The position numbers and the translations under genes were made by a program. Positions 10,395 through 18,830 of a stretch of DNA of 64,000 nucleotides are shown here, one piece after another. Within the stretch, counting starts at the first letter, position 1. Each line of letters opens with the position of its first letter. Origin of the DNA: Salinibacterium sp. PAMC 21357 (GTDB taxonomy: Bacteria > Actinomycetota > Actinomycetes > Actinomycetales > Microbacteriaceae); assembly GCF_000247645.1 (NCBI RefSeq), contig NZ_AHWA01000004.1:744001-808000 (forward strand), given 5' to 3'. The notes beneath the pieces were generated by a model. That model ran no database searches and was not told the DNA's origin. It saw only the letters and a program-made list of their open reading frames with translations.

Positions 10395-10727
10395 TCACGA
10401 AACGAGGCGGCTCGCGGCGAGGCGATTGAGTGAGACGTTCTGTTCGGCGGCCTCGATCACGAGCCGACGGTGCGATTCAGGAGTCACGCGCACCATGAAT
10501 TTTCCCGAGTAGGTTCGGTCCGCGATTGCTCGTGGTGGGGTCTCACCCGTTTCGAGCATGTCCTCGAGTACGCTTTTCGCCAAGTTTCTAATGCCGGCAA
10601 AGGCGCCATCTGAAAGGTGATCGAGCCAGGATAGAGATGGCATTTCTGCCACCGTTCCCACGAATGCTTCATCTTCTGGAGACCATCGCACGCGGTAGGT
10701 GTAGTGCTCCGCACTCGAAGTATTCAC
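10395..10727 (-). CDS. HicB-family antitoxin-like protein without adjacent HicA
   Basis: A 110-aa protein with an N-terminal HicB partial-RNase-H-like fold (YRVRWSPEDEAFVGTVAEMP) and a C-terminal ribbon-helix-helix (KFMVRVTPESHRRLVIEAAEQNVSLNRLA). A GTG start at 10727 is chosen because a purine-rich Shine-Dalgarno, GGAGGGAGAAG, lies just upstream; the longer frame from 10775 would read through the operator. No HicA dsRNA-binding toxin is encoded on either side, so this is a solitary regulator or a toxin-less remnant. A perfect palindrome upstream suggests autoregulation. Confidence 0.8.
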   Translation of the reverse strand: MNTSSAEHYTYRVRWSPEDEAFVGTVAEMPSLSWLDHLSDGAFAGIRNLAKSVLEDMLETGETPPRAIADRTYSGKFMVRVTPESHRRLVIEAAEQNVSLNRLAASRLVS

Positions 10728-10767
10728 AGCTCTTCTCCCTCCAATTTCGCAATCGCCGCCAATTTTT

Positions 10768-10785
10768 AGTATCACTATTGATACT
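10768..10785. promoter_or_regulatory. Palindromic operator upstream of hicB-like gene
   Basis: AGTATCA-CTAT-TGATACT is a perfect inverted repeat of 7-bp arms. It lies 41 bp upstream of the chosen GTG and, on the minus strand, includes the -10-like element GATACT. Ribbon-helix-helix proteins usually bind short palindromes over their own promoter, so this is the likely autoregulatory site. Confidence 0.6.
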
Positions 10786-10820
10786 ACACACGCCGAAACT
10801 TTTCCACACCCAATGAACGC

Positions 10821-10868
10821 AGAAAGCCCCAGCTGCCGACCACGTGAGTGGGGCGACCGAGGCTTTCT
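10821..10868 (-). terminator. Probable terminator after DEAD-box helicase gene
   Basis: AGAAAGCC at 10821-10828 pairs with GGCTTTCT at 10861-10868, enclosing a second GC-rich partial stem around CCAC/GTGG. It lies directly downstream of the helicase stop. The T run is short, so efficiency is uncertain. Confidence 0.45.
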
Positions 10869-10893
10869 TATGCTCGAGTGAGCTGCGCGCTAG

Positions 10894-13245
10894 TTACAGC
10901 GCAGCCAGCTTGTCGATGAACGTGTCACCAGGCGCTACGTCGACCGACTCTGCGTCGATCTCGGCGCGACCAAGCAGTTCGTCCATCTTGCGACGACGGT
11001 TGCGCGGGATGAGCGTGACAACGGTTCCCGCCTTGCCGGCGCGACCGGTGCGGCCAGAACGGTGCAGGTACGTCTTGTATTCCTCGGGAGCGTCAGCCTG
11101 AATAACGAGACTGATGTCATCCACGTGGATGCCGCGGGCTGCAACGTCGGTCGCGACGAGCACGTTGACCTTGCCGCTCGTGAGCATCTGCAGATTGCGG
11201 GTACGACGTGACTGGTTGAGGTCACCGTGAAGGCTCGTGGCCGGAGTGCCGCCCATGCTCAAGAATTCAGCCATCTCTTCAGCGAATGCACGCGTGCGGG
11301 TGAAGACGAGAGTCTTGCCCGTGCCTGCAGAGAGCTGCTTGATGATGGCGCGCTTGTCGCGCTGTTCGATGAGGAGAACCTTGTGGTCGATCGTCGAAGA
11401 AGCCTGGTCTTCACCAGCAACCTCGTGTACGGCCGGGTCAACCAGGAACTCCTTGACGAGAGTGGCAACACCCTTGTCGAGGGTTGCCGAGAACAGCAAC
11501 TTCTGGCCGCCTTCGCTGGTTTCACGCAGGATGCGTTGAACGGGCTCAAGGAACCCGAGGTCGCACATGTGGTCTGCTTCGTCGAGAACAGTAACCTTCA
11601 CCTGGCTGAGGTCGAGGCGACCCTGCTCGATGAGGTCTTCAATGCGACCCGGGGTGGCGATGATGACATCGACGCCACGGGTGAGGGCTGCAACCTGCTT
11701 GTACTGAGGAACGCCACCCACGATGGTCGTGGTGAACAGACCAACGCTGCGAGCGATGGGCTGAATGGTGCGATCGATCTGCTGAGCAAGCTCGCGGGTC
11801 GGAGCCAGGATGAGGGCGCGCGGCTTGCGGCCCATCTGACGGTCCTTGCCACCATTGTTTTCCATGAGGCGCTCAACGAGGGGCGCACCGAAAGCAATGG
11901 TCTTGCCCGATCCGGTCTTTCCGCGGCCAAGAACATCCTTGCCGGCGAGAACGTCGGGGATGGTTGCTGCCTGGATGGGGAACGGCGACTCTGCACCCAT
12001 GGATGCGAGCTGACGCGAAATGTTTGAACCGATGCCGAGGTCGATGAAGGACTTGCCTTCAACGTCGCTGGCGGTAACGGCCTTCGCTACGAGACGCTCA
12101 AGAACAACGTCTTCCTGTTGCGAGTGCGACGACTTACCGTCACGGGCCGGGTAGTACGCGCTCTCGCGCGGCTCGGAACGCTGCGCGCGGTCGTTGTACG
12201 ACGGGCGCTCTGAACGGCCACCGGCATTGCGGTCGCTGTACGAGGGACGCTCGGTTCGCTCGGTGCGCTGAGCGCGATCGTTGTAGGCGGGACGCTCGGT
12301 GCGCTGCGGGCGGTCGTTGTAGGCCGGACGCTCAGTGCGCTGGGCACGGTCGTTGTAGGCCGGACGCTCCGTTCGACCAGCGGATGCACCACGGTCGTTG
12401 TACGAGGGACGCTCTGAACGGCCACCGGAGTTGCGGTCGCTGTACGAGGGGCGTTCGCTGCGGCCAGCGTTGCCGCCACGGTCGGGACGGTCACCATACG
12501 AAGGACGCTCTGAACGGCCACCGGCATTGCGGTCATTGTACGAAGGGCGCTCGGTGCGACCGCTCGAATTGTGATCGTTGTAGGAGGGACGCTCGGTACG
12601 GCCGCCTGCGTTGCGATCGTTGTACGAGGGACGCTCTGAACGGCCACCGGAGTTACGGTCGCTGTACGAAGGGCGTTCGCTGCGACCAGCGTTACCCCCA
12701 CGGTCAGGACGGTCACCATACGAAGGACGCTCTGAACGGCCGGCGTAACCGCCGCGCTCGGGACGTGAATCGCGCTGGGGACGATCGCCGTAGCCACCGC
12801 GCTCGGGGCGCGAGTCGCGCTGCGGGCGGTCGTTGCGGTCGTTGCTCGACGGACGGCCTCCACGCTCAGGGCGGTCACCGTAGGAGGGACGCTCGCTGCT
12901 GCGCTGGGGGCGGTCGCCATAAGCACCGCGTTCGTTGCGCTGCGGGCGGTCGCCGTAGGCGGGACGATCGTTGCGGTCGCCGTTTTCGGGGCGTCCGCCA
13001 CGGGCAGGCTTTTCGCGAGGAGTCCAGTCGGGGCGACGCTCGTCGCGTCCGCCACGAGCTCCACCAGTGTTGCGGTCGCCGGTGCGTGCGGCACGGTCAT
13101 CGGCACTCCAGCGACGCTTGGGCGCTTCGCCCTGGTCGGGGCGGAATCCGCGGTGACCTTCGCTGCGTGCTCCGCTGCCACCTTTAGGGGCAGACTTGAA
13201 GTTTTTTCCGCCACGGCCCGTGGCAGGTTTATTGAAATTAGGCAT
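10894..13245 (-). CDS. DEAD-box RNA helicase with long repetitive Arg-rich N-terminal domain
   Basis: The protein has 783 aa from ATG 13245, which follows a GGAAAG Shine-Dalgarno. The C-terminal half is a complete DEAD-box helicase: Q-motif region (FPIQAATIP), Walker A GKTGSGKT, PTRELAQQI, TPGR, VLDEADHM, LFSATL, VATDVAARGIHV and HRSGRTGRAG. The N-terminal ~390 residues are low complexity, built from imperfect copies of ERPSYNDR / RNAGGRS, rich in Arg, Gly, Asn, Ser and Tyr. The usual family length is 450-600 aa, so the extension is unusual. It probably remodels RNA, for example in cold adaptation or ribosome assembly (inference). Confidence 0.93.
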   Translation of the reverse strand: MPNFNKPATGRGGKNFKSAPKGGSGARSEGHRGFRPDQGEAPKRRWSADDRAARTGDRNTGGARGGRDERRPDWTPREKPARGGRPENGDRNDRPAYGDRPQRNERGAYGDRPQRSSERPSYGDRPERGGRPSSNDRNDRPQRDSRPERGGYGDRPQRDSRPERGGYAGRSERPSYGDRPDRGGNAGRSERPSYSDRNSGGRSERPSYNDRNAGGRTERPSYNDHNSSGRTERPSYNDRNAGGRSERPSYGDRPDRGGNAGRSERPSYSDRNSGGRSERPSYNDRGASAGRTERPAYNDRAQRTERPAYNDRPQRTERPAYNDRAQRTERTERPSYSDRNAGGRSERPSYNDRAQRSEPRESAYYPARDGKSSHSQQEDVVLERLVAKAVTASDVEGKSFIDLGIGSNISRQLASMGAESPFPIQAATIPDVLAGKDVLGRGKTGSGKTIAFGAPLVERLMENNGGKDRQMGRKPRALILAPTRELAQQIDRTIQPIARSVGLFTTTIVGGVPQYKQVAALTRGVDVIIATPGRIEDLIEQGRLDLSQVKVTVLDEADHMCDLGFLEPVQRILRETSEGGQKLLFSATLDKGVATLVKEFLVDPAVHEVAGEDQASSTIDHKVLLIEQRDKRAIIKQLSAGTGKTLVFTRTRAFAEEMAEFLSMGGTPATSLHGDLNQSRRTRNLQMLTSGKVNVLVATDVAARGIHVDDISLVIQADAPEEYKTYLHRSGRTGRAGKAGTVVTLIPRNRRRKMDELLGRAEIDAESVDVAPGDTFIDKLAAL
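12150..12960 (-). repeat. Tandem imperfect coding repeats in helicase N-terminus
   Basis: The DNA is made of repeated 24-45-bp units, seen on the plus strand as GGACGCTC... alternating with CGGTCGTTGTA or CGGTCACCATA. They encode ERPSY(N/S/G)DR and GGRSERPSY. Unit types recur in blocks, for example the RPDRGGNAGRSERPSYSDR block appears at about 12450-12500 and again at 12660-12720. This points to expansion by slippage or unequal recombination. Confidence 0.8.
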
Positions 13246-13588
13246 TGTACTTTCCGGGTTATTCGTAGATGGAACACATCTAGTGCGTGGAGCACGCGCG
13301 CACGCCAACGCTCACCATTTAATTAGCGAGAAACCGATTAGCTAGATACCTACTAGGTGTCTTCTAATTAGCTTGAGCGTTCGTGCGCTGCACTTCTGAA
13401 CCCGGGCAGTCTTTGACCGAGGCCGTCACATACATTCGTGTGATTGTCACCAGCTGGATTGGCTGGCAAACCGGCCCGCAAGACTTACAAACCCATACGC
13501 GAGATTTCGCGCTGTCTTGAGCCGACCTATCTACGATACCCGATCGAGGCTGCAATAGCGAGGATCGACGGATGCCGCAGCCCTGTCT
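13246..13588. other. Intergenic region, AT-rich helicase promoter area
   Basis: About 340 bp without a convincing gene. It contains an AT-rich patch at 13318-13375, unlike the rest of the window, with ATTAGC at 13322, 13337 and 13367 (spacings of 15 and 30 bp) and the small palindrome ACCTA-C-TAGGT. It probably holds the promoter and leader of the helicase gene. I see no conserved RNA element. Confidence 0.4.
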
Positions 13589-13798
13589 CTAGACGTTGTG
13601 GTCGTAGGGAAGGTTGCGATCCGGCCCCGGCTCGGGAGGAAGCGTCTTTTCATCACGACGCCCCAACCACTTGTGGTGGTCGCGTAATCCAGCGGCGACA
13701 GCAGCCCGAATGAGCCAGTAAGCGAGGTACGCACCGACCAGGATCGCCACCAAGAGCATTGCGATCGAGAGGAAAAAGTACGGGGAATTGCCGAGCAT
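13589..13798 (-). CDS. Small single-pass membrane protein
   Basis: A 69-aa protein with one strong N-terminal transmembrane segment (FFLSIAMLLVAILVGAYLAYWL) and a polar, proline-rich C-terminal tail (KTLPPEPGPDRNLPYDHNV). It starts 13 bp after the stop of the upstream membrane/NERD-like gene on the same strand, so they are probably cotranscribed. I recognise no family. Confidence 0.6.
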   Translation of the reverse strand: MLGNSPYFFLSIAMLLVAILVGAYLAYWLIRAAVAAGLRDHHKWLGRRDEKTLPPEPGPDRNLPYDHNV

Positions 13799-13811
13799 AA
13801 GCTCTCCGTTT

Positions 13812-14960
13812 CTATTTGAGGCGTGAATTCACTGCGAACTGCAGCGCAAACGTATCGATCTGATCTCCGACTGGGGCAAGCCACTCGCCCACTTCGCGGA
13901 GCATCTCTTCTGGTGTCACCAACCGCACCGCGTTCTGGGGATCGGTCGTGATCGTGAGCGGAGCATCCGCAAGTCGGTGCACAACAGCCCACGAACGAAT
14001 CGCCAACTGGGGACGATCGGCTGCGTGACGCTGCGCGGCAATCGCAGTGGTCACATTGATGAGTTCATCAATCTTGCCGTCGCGCACAACCCGGCCCCAC
14101 GCATCCAACACATACTGGCCTGGTGCCCACAGCAGGGAGTCAATGAGCGCGACATGATTGCCGGCGACAACCGCGTGACCGATGTGCGCAGTGCGCGAAC
14201 CCGGGATCGAGATGCCGTGAACGATCGTGACGCCCGGCATAAGAAGAAGCTGTTCCAGCAGGGGTGCACTGAGGCGTTCGGCAACGGCGAGGCGACGCTC
14301 GAGCTCACCCGAATTCTCGTTAAGCACAACGGGTTCGCCCGCAAAATAGCGCTCGCGCTGCCCGTTGGGGAATACCGTCTGGCTCGCGGTCACAACATTT
14401 GCGCGCCAGTGCGCAAAACTGCTGACCTGCGTGTTCACTTTCGTCCACACCACAATCGCGAGGACCACAAACACCACTCCAGCAATGAGCAGGTTCAGGT
14501 TGCCCCACTGCGGAATGGTCGTGAATTCGGATGCCAGATCCGGATTCAGGAAGACAACTACACCTCCGGCAGCCAGCCCAAGAATCGCGCTAACGGCAAA
14601 GAAAAGGAACACGAACCCCGCAACGGAGACTGCAGTATTCAGCCGAGCCAAAGTGACGGCGATCAGCACAATGACGAGGTCGGCGGTGATGACACCGAGA
14701 ATCAGTTGTTTACCCAATTGGGTTGCGGGAGCAGCGAGGTACTCGCCAAGGTAGAGCGCGATGCCGCCGACGGCAACAACGAGAAACAGCGCAAACAGCA
14801 CGTGAGTTATGACCGTAAGGGGTGCGAGTGTGGGCGGCATTTTCGGCCAGACCGTCGCGTGGTCAGCCCACCGCTTCTGCGCCCACGCGAACTGTTCGGC
14901 GCGAACACTCGGCAGTGGAATCGACCGCCCGATTGTGTCGTTTTCCCCAGCAGTATTCAT
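13812..14960 (-). CDS. Membrane protein with four TM segments and NERD-like C-terminal domain
   Basis: A 382-aa protein. After a soluble N-terminus come four hydrophobic segments between about residues 45 and 175. The soluble C-terminal half includes PGVTIVHGISIPGSRTAHIGHAVV, then VALIDSLLWAPGQY. This resembles nuclease-related (NERD) domains, in which a short strand with an acidic residue leads to a V(I)DSK-like motif; here the lysine position is Leu, so a nuclease activity is doubtful. The function is unknown. The downstream 69-aa membrane gene is likely in the same operon. Confidence 0.6.
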   Translation of the reverse strand: MNTAGENDTIGRSIPLPSVRAEQFAWAQKRWADHATVWPKMPPTLAPLTVITHVLFALFLVVAVGGIALYLGEYLAAPATQLGKQLILGVITADLVIVLIAVTLARLNTAVSVAGFVFLFFAVSAILGLAAGGVVVFLNPDLASEFTTIPQWGNLNLLIAGVVFVVLAIVVWTKVNTQVSSFAHWRANVVTASQTVFPNGQRERYFAGEPVVLNENSGELERRLAVAERLSAPLLEQLLLMPGVTIVHGISIPGSRTAHIGHAVVAGNHVALIDSLLWAPGQYVLDAWGRVVRDGKIDELINVTTAIAAQRHAADRPQLAIRSWAVVHRLADAPLTITTDPQNAVRLVTPEEMLREVGEWLAPVGDQIDTFALQFAVNSRLK

Positions 14961-15044
14961 GACAGAAGCTCCATTTCCCCCGGGCCAGCCTAGGGCATCC
15001 GAGGGACCGGGCGGTCAAAATTGGAGTCGACTTAGGATGAGTAA

Positions 15045-15518
15045 ATGAGCGCACCCCTGACGATCGAAGAATTCTGGCACGAATGCCGTTCCACAATCCA
15101 GGGATTGCCCGAGGCGATCCCTGAAGCGTGGGCGTTCGGCGCAACACCCGCTCACGCAGATGGCCTTCTCGATCTGGTACTTGCTGGCACGAAGACCGCA
15201 ACCGCTTCATCTCTCTGGGATTATGAGCACGCAGGCGACCCCGTCCCCGAGGTCGGTTGGCTGAACATCATCCTCGACGGGAGCGGAGTTCCCCGTGCGC
15301 TGTTGGAGACGACCGCGATCGACCTCGTCCCGTTCGATGAGGTTACCGAGTCCCACGCGTTCGCCGAGGGCGAAGGCGATCGAAGCCTTTCGCATTGGCG
15401 TGAAGTTCACGAGCGATACTGGCGTGAGCACTCCGAGGGCCCAAAGGGTTTTGAGCCTGACATGCCCGTCGTCTGTGAACGGCTGCGCCTCTTGCACAGT
15501 GGATCGCGCTCAGAGTAG
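15045..15518 (+). CDS. ASCH domain protein
   Basis: A 157-aa protein with the ASCH (PUA-like beta-barrel) signature: FGATPAHADGLLDLVLAGTKTATASS near residues 30-55, LLETTAIDLVPFDEV in the middle and LSHWREVHERYW near the C-terminus. ASCH proteins bind RNA or hydrolyse modified nucleosides such as acetylcytidine; which applies here cannot be told. The ATG follows TAGGAT by 6 nt, a leaderless arrangement, and the gene is divergent from the NERD-like membrane gene. Confidence 0.88.
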   Translation: MSAPLTIEEFWHECRSTIQGLPEAIPEAWAFGATPAHADGLLDLVLAGTKTATASSLWDYEHAGDPVPEVGWLNIILDGSGVPRALLETTAIDLVPFDEVTESHAFAEGEGDRSLSHWREVHERYWREHSEGPKGFEPDMPVVCERLRLLHSGSRSE

Positions 15519-15560
15519 AGAGGATGCTCGGAGCGCTCGAACCGAGCCAATCAGAAATCG

Positions 15561-18500
15561 CTACTCCGCGGTTGCTACCGGCCGCACCTCGCGGCCAGCT
15601 TCTTTCGCTGCGCGACGACTCTTGCGGTCGGTGCCCGCTGCTTTGCGATCTTCGCGACGTTCCTTGGCACCCTCTACGAGGTAGTAGAGAACGGGGAGCA
15701 CCACAAGGGTCAGCAGGGTCGATGAAACAAGGCCACCAATCACGATGATTGCGAGGGGCTGCGAAATGAAACCACCCTCGCCCGTGAGGCCAATGCCGAG
15801 CGGAAGCAGCGCGAAGATTGTCGCCGCCGCCGTCATCAGGATCGGGCGAAGTCGACGCGACGAGCCCTCAATGATGGCTTCGCGAGCACGCATGCCTTTC
15901 ACCCGGTACTGGTTGATGAGGTCGACAAGCACGATCGCGTTCGTCACGACGATACCGATCAGCATGAGCACACCAATCAACGAAGCGACGCCGAGGGGGA
16001 TGCCCGAAATGACCTGGAGCGCGATCGCACCGGTTGCCGCAAACGGCACCGAAACGAGCAAGAGCAGCGGTTGGCGCAGGCTCTTGAAGGTCGCAACCAT
16101 CACAACGTAAACGATCAGAATCGCGATCAGTAGGGCAAGTCCGAGTTGCTGGAACGCATCCGACTGCTCTGTTGCCACGCCACCCAACGATGCTGATGCA
16201 CCAGCCGGCAGATCAGCTTCATCAACAGCGGCAGCAACCAGAGCGGATGCCGTACCCACGTCGTCGCTGCTCGGCGTCACGCTGAGAGTCGCACTGCGCA
16301 CTCCCTTCACCGAGGTGATGCTCGCTGGTCCATCTTCGACGTCGACGGTGGCAACATCCGTGAGAGGAACAAGACCGGCGGCGCTCGGAATTTGGAAGTC
16401 GCGCAACTCTTGAATCGTGACCGGCGCGATCTCGTTCAGGATGTAGATCGACAGAGTCGCTTCATCAATGACTGCGCTGCCAACAGCGCTGGGGTTCATC
16501 GCCCCGGCCACAATTCCTCCGACAGCGATTTCACTGAGACCGAGGGCGGCGGCTTTGTCTCGATCAACCGTGATCGAGATGAACGGCTGCTGCTCCGAGA
16601 GGTTGCTTGTGGCTTCGGCAACCACATCGAGGTCGCGCACCTGCTCGAGCAGGGCATCCGATGCTTCGCGCAGTTCGGAATCGCTTGTTGCGGTGATGTT
16701 GATCTCGATGTCACTCGATGCAAAACCACTGGATGCCGAAGCGAGAGTGACTTCGCCAGCATCGTCAATAGTGGCGACAGCGTCACGCACGGCCTCTTGC
16801 AGCTTGACCTGGTCGACCTCGGGGTCGGTGGTGAGCGAGAAGGTGCTAGCTCCTCCGCCCGAGAATGCGGCGCGCAATGAACCGCCACTGGAACCGATAG
16901 ACAGCTGCACCGTGTCGACACCGTCGAGGTCTATGAGCACTTCTTCGACCTTCTTGGCCGCTTCATCGCGAGCTTCGAGGCTTGCGCCGAGGGGCAACGT
17001 TTGGCTAACGGTAAGGGTATTTTGGCCGCTGTCACCAATGAAGTTGGTCTTCATGAAAGGAACGAGCGCAACAGTTCCGCCGAGCAGAAGTACCGCGGTG
17101 AGAAGGGTGGCTACGGGGCGCTTGAGCGTCCATTTGATTACCGGCAGGTAGCCGCGTTGCAGCGCAGTGATTTTCTCTTCTTGAGGAAGGCCAACAGCGT
17201 GAGCGTGCTCGACGGCGTCTTCGGTGTGACGCGGCACCGCCTTGTTGCCCAAAAACCAGTACGCCAGCACCGGCACGATTGTCAGCGAAACGAACAGCGA
17301 GGCGGCGAGGGCAATCGCGGTCGTGAGCGCGAACGGCCGGAACAGTTCACCGGTGACATCGCCAACCAGCGCGAGCGGCAAGAACACCGCAATCGTCGTG
17401 ACCGTGGATGCCGTAATTGCGCCGGCGACCTCTTTAACCGCGGTCTGGATGGCCTGCAGCTTCGGCTCACCCATCGTCACGTGTCTCTTGATGTTCTCAA
17501 TGACGACGATGGAGTCATCCACCACTCGACCAATAGAAATCGTGAGCGCGCCGAGGGTGATGATGTTGAGCGTGTAGCCCGAAACCTGCATCCCGATGAA
17601 AGTGATGAGCACGGAGGCGGGGATTGAGATCGCGGTAACCAGCGTCGAGCGAATCGACAGCAGGAACACCAGGATCACGATGACGGCAAAGACGAGTCCA
17701 AGCAGGCCCTCGGTCGTGAGGCTGTTGATCGATTCCTGAATGAAGGGCGCCTGATCGAAGACGACGGTGAACTTCGTGTTGCTACCGAGCGCACTCTCGA
17801 GCTCGGGAATCAGATCATTGACGGCCTGTGACACCGAAACCGTGTTGCCGGCAGGACTCTTGGTGATTGCGATCGTGAGAGCATTTTGGCCATCAACGCG
17901 CGATATGCCTGTCTCCGGATCAGAAATCACTTCAACGGTAGCGACATCGCTGAGGGTGACGACTTCAGTGTTCGTTCCCCCGATCAGCGGCAAGGCGTTA
18001 ATCGCGTCGACAGACGTGATGCGGTTGCCCGCCTGCACCGTGAGAGTTTGGCCGTCTTCGGTGATTTCACCGGCGGGCAGCAGCACACCGTTGTCATCGA
18101 GCGCCGCGCGGATTTCTTGGTTGCTCAGCCCGTTGGCAAAGAGTTTCTCAGGATCAGGAGTGATGACCACACGCTGAGTTGACGTGCCCAGCAGGCTGGC
18201 GTCACTAACGCCATCCACCTTCTTGAGGTCAACGAGAGTGGATGCTTCGAGCTTGCGCGACAGTTCGAGAGCGTCGAGATCACTCGAGACCGCAATCTGC
18301 ACGACGGGCAGATCGGTGAAGTTGAAAGTGAAAACTTGAGTGTCAGCGGATTCGGGCAGCTGACCCGAGATGCGGTTGATGGCGAGCTGAATCTTCTGCT
18401 CAGCAGTCGCAATGTTGGTGCCGTAGTCGAATGACGCCGAGATGTTGGAGAAGTTCGAGTTGGAGGTTGCCGTTGTTGACTCGAGACCGGGTACACCCTG

Positions 18501-18716
18501 GATGGCCGCTTCGATCGGCGCAGAAACATCCTTATCAACAACCGCCGGCGATGCCCCCGGGTAGGTCGAGACAATGAAAATTTGTGGCAGCGAGAGCGAA
18601 GGGATGAGCTCTTGCTTGAGCGACGTCAGCGCCACTCCACCAAAAATTCCGATGACGATCGTGACGAGCGCAATGAGGGCTCGGTTGCGCAGAGAGAAGA
18701 CGGAGAGCAGGTGCAC
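15561..18716 (-). CDS. RND-family efflux permease
   Basis: A 1051-aa protein of the AcrB/HAE-RND superfamily. TM1 is near residues 10-30 and is followed by the ELIPSLSLPQI and STYPGASPAVVDKDV porter-domain motifs. Two blocks of six TM helices occur at about 330-540 and 850-1030, with GRVVDDSIVVIENIKRH (TM4 motif with paired acidic residues) and VTNAIVLVDLINQYR. It uses the proton gradient to export a hydrophobic compound or lipid. There is no periplasmic adaptor gene beside it, as is usual for Gram-positive members. The GTG start gives a typical RND N-terminus; no strong Shine-Dalgarno is seen. Confidence 0.93.
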   Translation of the reverse strand: MHLLSVFSLRNRALIALVTIVIGIFGGVALTSLKQELIPSLSLPQIFIVSTYPGASPAVVDKDVSAPIEAAIQGVPGLESTTATSNSNFSNISASFDYGTNIATAEQKIQLAINRISGQLPESADTQVFTFNFTDLPVVQIAVSSDLDALELSRKLEASTLVDLKKVDGVSDASLLGTSTQRVVITPDPEKLFANGLSNQEIRAALDDNGVLLPAGEITEDGQTLTVQAGNRITSVDAINALPLIGGTNTEVVTLSDVATVEVISDPETGISRVDGQNALTIAITKSPAGNTVSVSQAVNDLIPELESALGSNTKFTVVFDQAPFIQESINSLTTEGLLGLVFAVIVILVFLLSIRSTLVTAISIPASVLITFIGMQVSGYTLNIITLGALTISIGRVVDDSIVVIENIKRHVTMGEPKLQAIQTAVKEVAGAITASTVTTIAVFLPLALVGDVTGELFRPFALTTAIALAASLFVSLTIVPVLAYWFLGNKAVPRHTEDAVEHAHAVGLPQEEKITALQRGYLPVIKWTLKRPVATLLTAVLLLGGTVALVPFMKTNFIGDSGQNTLTVSQTLPLGASLEARDEAAKKVEEVLIDLDGVDTVQLSIGSSGGSLRAAFSGGGASTFSLTTDPEVDQVKLQEAVRDAVATIDDAGEVTLASASSGFASSDIEINITATSDSELREASDALLEQVRDLDVVAEATSNLSEQQPFISITVDRDKAAALGLSEIAVGGIVAGAMNPSAVGSAVIDEATLSIYILNEIAPVTIQELRDFQIPSAAGLVPLTDVATVDVEDGPASITSVKGVRSATLSVTPSSDDVGTASALVAAAVDEADLPAGASASLGGVATEQSDAFQQLGLALLIAILIVYVVMVATFKSLRQPLLLLVSVPFAATGAIALQVISGIPLGVASLIGVLMLIGIVVTNAIVLVDLINQYRVKGMRAREAIIEGSSRRLRPILMTAAATIFALLPLGIGLTGEGGFISQPLAIIVIGGLVSSTLLTLVVLPVLYYLVEGAKERREDRKAAGTDRKSRRAAKEAGREVRPVATAE

Positions 18717-18830
18717 GAGGTAACTTTCGTTGCTGTGAAAAGTGGGTGCAGTGAAAAATCCACATACTGGTTGAGCTAATTCTCGCAGGATGCACCAAGG
18801 TGTGCGTACTCTCGCGAGATTATTTGTGCG

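Noticed and set aside
10395-10900. A HicA toxin gene next to hicB
   Set aside because: No 55-90-aa frame with a dsRNA-binding GxH motif lies on either strand here.
12150-12960. CRISPR-like appearance of repeated units
   Set aside because: The repeats are in-frame protein repeats with no unique spacers and no cas genes.
12087-13295. Long open frames in other frames over the helicase N-terminus, including a 402-aa minus-strand frame and a 267-aa plus-strand frame
   Set aside because: They are shadows of the repetitive coding DNA; the real frame has the helicase motifs and a Shine-Dalgarno.
13364-13555. 63-aa minus-strand frame in the helicase upstream region
   Set aside because: No Shine-Dalgarno, odd composition with scattered Cys, and no similarity I recognise.
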